From Aurantimonas aggregata (GTDB taxonomy: Bacteria; Pseudomonadota; Alphaproteobacteria; Rhizobiales; Rhizobiaceae), in NCBI RefSeq assembly GCF_010500835.1, contig NZ_JAAAMJ010000013.1, positions 1-64,000 on the forward strand: a stretch of 64,000 nucleotides of DNA, given 5' to 3'. Positions 59,524 through 64,000 of this stretch are shown in pieces. The position numbers and the translations under genes are program-made. Positions within the stretch are counted from its first letter, which is position 1. The number at the start of each line of letters is the position of its first letter. Below the pieces are notes generated by a model. The model did no database searches, was not told the DNA's origin, and worked only from the letters and a program-made list of their open reading frames with translations.

Positions 59524-60927
59524 ATGCCGATCAACGTCACGATGCCCGCGCTGTCGCCGACCATGGAGGAGGGCAACCTCGCCAAATGGCTGGTGAAGGA
59601 GGGTGACAAGGTCGCTTCCGGCGACGTCATCGCCGAGATCGAGACCGACAAGGCCACGATGGAAGTCGAGGCTGTCGACGAGGGCACCGTCGCCCGGATC
59701 CTGGTGCCGGCCGGTACGGAAGGCGTCAAGGTCAACGACGTTATCGCCATCCTGGCGGCCGAGGGCGAGGATGTCGCCGCCGCGGCCAAGGGCGACGGCT
59801 CGGGTGGTTCGGCACCAGCCTCCGCCGATGGCGGCGCCATTGCGGCCGACCCGGAGGCCGACGCGGCCTCGGGCAGCACGGCACCTTCGAAGGAAGCGCC
59901 GCCGAGCCCGCGCACCGGCGCAGCCGACGATTCGCCGAAGCCGGCGCCGGCTCGGAACGAAGGCGAGCGAGTCTTTGCGTCGCCGCTGGCGCGCCGGCTG
60001 GCGAAGGAAGCGGGGATCGACGTGACGTCGATCGCCGGCTCCGGCCCGTACGGCCGCGTGGTCAAGGCCGATGTCGAGGCAGCCGCGAAGGACGGCGGCA
60101 AATCCGCCCCCGCAGCAGCGCCGGACAAGGCCGCGCCGGCAACGGCTGCGGCGCCTGCGGCATCGGCACCGAAGGGCGCCAGCGACGAGCAGATCCGCAA
60201 GCTCTTCGCCGAGGGCTCCTACGAGGCCATTCCGCATGACGGCATGCGCAAGACCATCGCCCGCCGGCTGGTCGAGGCGAAGTCGACGATCCCGCATTTC
60301 TACCTGACGATCGACTGCGAGCTCGACGCGCTCCTGGCGCTCCGCCAGCAGCTCAACGCTGCTGCACCGATGGTGAAGGGCGAGGGCGGCGACCGCCCGG
60401 CCTACAAGCTCTCGGTCAACGACATGATCATCAAGGCGATGGCTTTGGCCCTGAAGGCCGTGCCTGCCGCCAACGCCTCGTGGACCGAATCCGCGATGCT
60501 CGTCCACAAGCACGCCGATGTCGGCGTCGCCGTCTCGATCGAGGGCGGGCTGATCACGCCGATCATCCGCCGCGCCGAGGAGAAGACGCTGTCGGCGATC
60601 TCCAACGAGATGAAGGACCTCGCCAAGCGGGCCCGCAGCCGCAAGCTGAAGCCCGAGGAATACCAGGGCGGCACCACGGCGGTCTCCAATCTCGGCATGT
60701 TCGGGATCAAGGATTTCGCCGCGGTGATCAACCCGCCGCACGCGACGATCCTGGCCGTCGGTGCCGGCGAGCCGCGGGCCGTGGTCAAGGATGGCGCCGT
60801 CACCGTCGCCACGGTGATGAGCGTGACGCTGTCGACCGACCACCGCGCCGTCGATGGTGCGCTCGGTGCCGAGCTGCTGGGGGCATTCCGGCAGCTGATC
60901 GAAAATCCGATGTCGATGCTGGTCTAG
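59524..60927 (+). CDS. pdhC: Dihydrolipoamide acetyltransferase (E2) of pyruvate dehydrogenase
   Basis: The 467-residue E2 core. Domains in order: one lipoyl domain (1-78, Lys43 in ETDKATME), an Ala/Pro-rich linker, a peripheral-subunit-binding domain ([20 protein letters not shown]), a second linker, and the catalytic acetyltransferase domain ending with the active-site motif DHRAVDGA. The lipoyl domain is nearly identical to that of PdhB, pointing to a duplication. GGAGACG precedes the ATG. Confidence 0.97.
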   Translation: MPINVTMPALSPTMEEGNLAKWLVKEGDKVASGDVIAEIETDKATMEVEAVDEGTVARILVPAGTEGVKVNDVIAILAAEGEDVAAAAKGDGSGGSAPASADGGAIAADPEADAASGSTAPSKEAPPSPRTGAADDSPKPAPARNEGERVFASPLARRLAKEAGIDVTSIAGSGPYGRVVKADVEAAAKDGGKSAPAAAPDKAAPATAAAPAASAPKGASDEQIRKLFAEGSYEAIPHDGMRKTIARRLVEAKSTIPHFYLTIDCELDALLALRQQLNAAAPMVKGEGGDRPAYKLSVNDMIIKAMALALKAVPAANASWTESAMLVHKHADVGVAVSIEGGLITPIIRRAEEKTLSAISNEMKDLAKRARSRKLKPEEYQGGTTAVSNLGMFGIKDFAAVINPPHATILAVGAGEPRAVVKDGAVTVATVMSVTLSTDHRAVDGALGAELLGAFRQLIENPMSMLV

Positions 60928-60930
60928 GCG

Positions 60931-61578
60931 ATGAAGACCGTCCTCTGCTTCGGCGACTCGCTGACCTGGGGCTACGACGCCGAGACCGGGCTGCGGCATG
61001 ACTTTGCCGACCGCTGGCCGAACGTCCTCGCCAGGGCGCTCGGGGACGACGTCTGCGTGGTCACCGACGGGCTCAACGGGCGCACCACGGCCTTCGACGA
61101 TCACACCGTGATGAGCGACCGCAACGGCGCCCGAACGCTGCCCACGGCGCTGGGCGCGCACCAGCCGCTTGACCTGGTGGTGCTGATGCTCGGCACCAAC
61201 GACCTCAAGCGCCACACCGGCGGCGGCCGGGTGTTCGAGTCGCGCCAGGGGATGGAGCGGCTGGTCGAGATCATACAGACCTTTCCCTATCAGCGCGGCT
61301 ACGCCGTCCCGAAGATCCTCATCGTCGCCCCGCCGCATTTCCGCGAGACGACGGAGCCGGACTTCGCCCTGCTGTTCGGCCACGGGGTCGAAGAATCGCA
61401 GCATTTCCGTTCGGCCTGCACCAAGGTTGCGGAAGAATACGGCTGCGCCGTCTTCGATGCGTCCGAGGTCTGCGAGACGACCCCGCTCGACGGGATCCAT
61501 CTCGACGCGGCGCATACGCGGGCGCTGGGCGAGGCGCTTGTCGAGCCGGTGAAGGCGCTGCTCGGCGAGACCGCATGA
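60931..61578 (+). CDS. SGNH/GDSL hydrolase, arylesterase-like
   Basis: A 215-residue esterase of the SGNH fold, similar to the acyltransferase/arylesterase group of mycobacteria and rhizobia. Block I is CFGDSLTWG with nucleophile Ser10; the block II Gly (GLNGRTT), block III LGTNDLK and block V DGIHLDAAH (Asp/His) are present. There is no signal peptide. It begins 3 bases after pdhC, in the same operon. Rhizobia keep a homologous gene at this spot; the substrate is unknown. Confidence 0.93.
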   Translation: MKTVLCFGDSLTWGYDAETGLRHDFADRWPNVLARALGDDVCVVTDGLNGRTTAFDDHTVMSDRNGARTLPTALGAHQPLDLVVLMLGTNDLKRHTGGGRVFESRQGMERLVEIIQTFPYQRGYAVPKILIVAPPHFRETTEPDFALLFGHGVEESQHFRSACTKVAEEYGCAVFDASEVCETTPLDGIHLDAAHTRALGEALVEPVKALLGETA

Positions 61579-61712
61579 CCCTGCGACCGGCCTCCCATGC
61601 GTCGAACGCAGGGCAGGACCGGTCCGCAGCTCTTATCTCCGCCATGTGGTCGGCAGCTATCGCGCCGCGCCACAGGCCTACGACGACAGCGCGTCCGAGG
61701 AGACGATGACCC

Positions 61713-63167
61713 ATGGCTGACACCTACGACATTCTCATCATCGGCGGCGGTCCCGGCGGCTATGTCGCGGCGATCCGCGCCGCGCAGCTCGGCTTCAAGA
61801 CCGCTGTCGTCGAGCGCGAGCATCTGGGCGGCATCTGTCTCAACTGGGGCTGCATCCCGACCAAGGCGCTGCTGCGCTCGGCCGAGATCTTCCACTATGC
61901 CGAGAACGCCGCGAATTACGGCCTGACGATCGAGAAGCCGGGCTTCGACATGGCGGCGGTCGTCAAGCGCTCGCGCGGTGTCTCCGCGCAGCTGAACGGC
62001 GGCGTCGGCTTCCTGATGAAGAAGAACAAGATCGACGTCATCTGGGGCGAAGCCAAGATCACCAAGGCCGGGAAGAGTGGGCCGGTCGAGGTCTCGGTCG
62101 GCAAGATGACCAAGCCCGTCGTCGAGCCGCAGAACCCGGTGCCGAAGGGCGTGCTGGGCGAGGGGACCTACACGGCCAAGCACGTCATCGTCGCGACGGG
62201 CGCCCGCCCGCGCGTCCTGCCGGGCATCGAGCCGGATGGCGACCGGATCTGGACCTATTTCGAGGCGATGAAGCCGAAGGCGATGCCGAAGTCGCTGATC
62301 GTCATGGGCTCCGGCGCCATCGGGATCGAGTTTGCCTCGTTCTATCGCACCATGGGTGCGGACGTGACCGTGGTCGAGCTGCTGCCGCAGATCATGCCGG
62401 TCGAGGATGCCGAGATTGCCGGGCTGGCGCGCAAGCAGTTCGAGAAGCAGGGCATGCGCATCCTCACCGACGCCAAGGTGTCGAAGGTTACCAAGGGTGG
62501 CGAGGGCGTCGAGGTGACGGTCGAGACCAAGGACGGCAAGTCGCAGACGCTGTCGGCGGAACGGCTGATCTCGGCGGTCGGCGTACAGGGCAACACCGAG
62601 GGGTTGGGCCTCGAGGAAGCCGGCGTCGCCATCGAGCGCGGCATCGTCACCATCGATGGATTTGGGCGGACCAATGTCGAGGGCATCTACGCCATCGGCG
62701 ACGTCGCCGGGCCGCCGATGCTCGCCCACAAGGCCGAGCACGAGGGCACGATCTGCGTCGAGGCGATCAAGGGCCTCGACGTCCATCCGATGCAGAAGAC
62801 CCAGATCCCCGGCTGCACCTATTGCCAGCCGCAGGTCGCCAGCGTCGGCCTGACCGAGGCGAAGGCCAAGGAGGCCGGGCGCGAGGTCAAGGTCGGCCGC
62901 TTCCCCTTCAAGGGAAACGGCAAGGCGATCGCACTGGGAGAGCCGGAAGGACTGGTGAAGACGGTGTTCGACGCCAAGACCGGCGAGCTTCTCGGCGCAC
63001 ACATGGTGGGCGCGGAAGTCACCGAGCTGATCCAAGGGTTCGTCATCGCGATGGGACTGGAGACGACCGAAGAAGAGCTGTTCCACAGCGTCTTCCCGCA
63101 TCCGACCTTGTCCGAGATGATGCACGAAAGCGTGCTTGACGCCTACGGCCGCGTCATTCACATGTGA
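61713..63167 (+). CDS. lpdA: Dihydrolipoyl dehydrogenase (E3)
   Basis: Flavoprotein that reoxidises dihydrolipoamide with NAD+. It has the FAD loop GGGPGG at 11-16, the redox-active Cys42 and Cys47 in GGICLNWGCIPTK, an NAD-binding motif (VMGSGAIGIEFASFY) and the C-terminal interface His-Glu pair in FPHPTLSEMMHES. The 484-residue length includes a short insert (about 130-150) typical of alphaproteobacterial pdh-linked E3. It is the E3 of the adjacent pyruvate dehydrogenase. Confidence 0.97.
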   Translation: MADTYDILIIGGGPGGYVAAIRAAQLGFKTAVVEREHLGGICLNWGCIPTKALLRSAEIFHYAENAANYGLTIEKPGFDMAAVVKRSRGVSAQLNGGVGFLMKKNKIDVIWGEAKITKAGKSGPVEVSVGKMTKPVVEPQNPVPKGVLGEGTYTAKHVIVATGARPRVLPGIEPDGDRIWTYFEAMKPKAMPKSLIVMGSGAIGIEFASFYRTMGADVTVVELLPQIMPVEDAEIAGLARKQFEKQGMRILTDAKVSKVTKGGEGVEVTVETKDGKSQTLSAERLISAVGVQGNTEGLGLEEAGVAIERGIVTIDGFGRTNVEGIYAIGDVAGPPMLAHKAEHEGTICVEAIKGLDVHPMQKTQIPGCTYCQPQVASVGLTEAKAKEAGREVKVGRFPFKGNGKAIALGEPEGLVKTVFDAKTGELLGAHMVGAEVTELIQGFVIAMGLETTEEELFHSVFPHPTLSEMMHESVLDAYGRVIHM

Positions 63168-63291
63168 ACTGACAGGCTGAAACGCGTTAAGTCATCGATA
63201 GTTGCGTCTGAAAGTTTTATTCTTCAGCGCCTTGCCGTTGGCGGTTCCTGCCCAATTTCCCGCAGCATCATCAATACTGAAGGACTGAGAC

Positions 63292-63558
63292 ATGGACGTT
63301 AATGGAGTAGGCTGGATTGCAGCGATCATCGTCGGCGGCCTTGCTGGCTGGCTCGCCGAGCAGGTCATGAAGAGCGACATGGGCCTCTTGATGAACATCA
63401 TCCTCGGCATCGTCGGGGCGATCGTTCTCAATGCCATTCTGGCACTCCTCGGCATCTCCTTCGGTGCCGGCTGGATCGCCTATCTGATCACCGGCTTCAT
63501 CGGCGCCTGCCTGCTGATCTTCATCTTCCGGGCATTCCGCGGTCGCGGCCGCGTCTAA
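63292..63558 (+). CDS. GlsB/YeaQ/YmgE family stress-response membrane protein
   Basis: An 88-residue protein with three hydrophobic segments, matching the transglycosylase-associated/GlsB family (GWIAAIIVGGLAGWLAEQVM at the start, then NIILGIVGAIVLNAILALLG). It ends in an Arg-rich tail (RAFRGRGRV). Members rise under envelope or acid stress, but their action is unclear. It lies between lpdA and lipA, as in rhizobia, with 124 bases upstream for its own promoter. Confidence 0.92.
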   Translation: MDVNGVGWIAAIIVGGLAGWLAEQVMKSDMGLLMNIILGIVGAIVLNAILALLGISFGAGWIAYLITGFIGACLLIFIFRAFRGRGRV

Positions 63559-63596
63559 GGTTTGCATCGCCGGTGCGCCATGGCTAAATGACGTTC

Positions 63597-64000
63597 ATGG
63601 TCACCGTGCTCGATAATCGCCAGCCGGCCGGGGTATTGCCCCGGCCGCGGCATCCCGAAAAAGCCCATCGCCCGGATAACGCGACGATGGTGCCCAAGCC
63701 CGATTGGATCCGCGTCAAGGCGCCGACCTCTCAGGGCTACCATGAGACTCGCGCGATCGCGCGGTCCAATAACCTCGTCACCGTGTGCGAAGAGGCCGGC
63801 TGCCCCAATATCGGGGGATGCTGGGAGAAGAAGCACGCGACCTTCATGATCATGGGCGGGATCTGCACCCGCGCCTGCTCGTTCTGCAACGTCGCCACCG
63901 GGCGGCCGCATGCGCTCGACCGTAGCGAGCCGGAAAGCGTCGGCCGCGCCGTTGCCGCGATGGGGCTCAACCACGTGGTCATCACCTCGGTGGATAGGGA
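63597..64000 (+). CDS. lipA: Lipoyl synthase, N-terminal part (runs off the window)
   Basis: Radical-SAM enzyme that inserts two sulfurs into octanoyl-lipoyl domains. 134 codons are visible. The auxiliary-cluster cysteines Cys64, Cys69 and Cys75 ([12 protein letters not shown]) and the radical-SAM triad Cys90, Cys94 and Cys97 (CTRACSFC) are all in place. The ATG at 63597 starts the usual MVTVLDN; another ATG at 63588 is in frame. The gene continues past position 64000. It acts on the lipoyl domains of PdhB and PdhC encoded just upstream. Confidence 0.95.
   Translation, partial: MVTVLDNRQPAGVLPRPRHPEKAHRPDNATMVPKPDWIRVKAPTSQGYHETRAIARSNNLVTVCEEAGCPNIGGCWEKKHATFMIMGGICTRACSFCNVATGRPHALDRSEPESVGRAVAAMGLNHVVITSVDR

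Noticed and set aside
59209-61515. 768-codon minus-strand frame across pdhC and the GDSL gene
   Set aside because: Antisense shadow of well-identified plus-strand genes; the protein would be a low-complexity Arg/Gly/Asp-rich string.
61575-61709. 44-codon frame overlapping the GDSL stop
   Set aside because: Poor third-position bias and Arg/Thr-rich low-complexity end; no sign of conservation visible.
61646-61720. 24-codon frame (GTG start) between the GDSL gene and lpdA, overlapping the lpdA start
   Set aside because: Rhizobia have a small hypothetical gene in this slot and the codon bias is suggestive, but the frame is very short and has no ribosome site, so it cannot be supported.
61299-63161. 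620-codon minus-strand frame across lpdA
   Set aside because: Antisense shadow of lpdA; composition typical of reversed GC-rich coding sequence.

Overview
The window is a high-GC bacterial chromosome segment. Gene content and order point to an alphaproteobacterium of the Hyphomicrobiales (Rhizobiales): an EipB-type envelope protein, the SOS box form GTTC-N7-GTTC, the blocks pyrH-frr-uppS-cdsA-rseP-bamA-lpxD-fabZ-lpxA-lpxI-lpxB and trpD-trpC-moaC-moeA-lexA, and a pdhA-pdhB-pdhC-(GDSL)-lpdA-(GlsB)-lipA cluster like that of rhizobia. Aurantimonadaceae is a reasonable guess at family level, but it is inference only.

Layout. (1) Positions 1-4200 are an accessory zone. It holds the cut-off end of an IS3-family element, an AraC regulator, a 45-bp copy of the 3' part of a tRNA-Lys gene (probable integration scar), an ArsR-SRPBCC gene pair with palindromic operator candidates, a YiiX/NlpC-like secreted protein lacking its catalytic cysteine, and several hundred bases of unassignable DNA. 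(2) 4.2-15.5 kb is mixed housekeeping: lipid kinase, TerC/DUF475 membrane protein, MgtE, a LiuR-like MerR regulator, DUF1624 acyltransferase, aldo/keto reductase, YdcF, DUF599, DUF1489, a SPOR-domain D,D-carboxypeptidase and a phasin with a clear promoter/operator. (3) 15.7-23.7 kb has clpS-clpA, an azlC broken by an in-frame TGA next to an intact azlD, a HIT protein, a FemAB-like protein, ridA with a glycerophosphodiester phosphodiesterase, and eipB. (4) 23.9-37.3 kb is the translation/envelope superoperon rpsB-tsf-pyrH-frr-uppS-cdsA-rseP-bamA-lpxD-fabZ-lpxA-lpxI-lpxB. It covers ribosome function, undecaprenyl and phospholipid precursors, outer-membrane protein assembly and lipid A. dxr, often found between cdsA and rseP, is absent here. 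(5) 37.4-49 kb is mostly minus strand: gltA, gltX, lexA, moeA, moaC, trpC, trpD, ppiD, with comEC on the plus strand. (6) 49.1-64 kb is plus strand: tpiA, secG, pyrG, a VOC protein, kdsA, eno, ftsB/divIC, then the pyruvate dehydrogenase genes (with an SRPBCC gene inserted between E1-beta and E2), a GDSL esterase, lpdA, a GlsB/YeaQ protein and the start of lipA, which runs off the window.

The genes link central carbon flow (tpiA, eno, pdh, gltA) with Kdo and lipid A synthesis (kdsA, lpx genes), CTP supply (pyrH, pyrG) and lipoate chemistry (lipA, lipoyl domains, lpdA). I found no CRISPR array, complete prophage, defence island or clearly new multi-gene system. The observations most worth checking are the tRNA-Lys scar, the cysteine-less YiiX homologue, the interrupted azlC, the inverted intergenic repeat before eno, and the SRPBCC gene inside the pdh operon.
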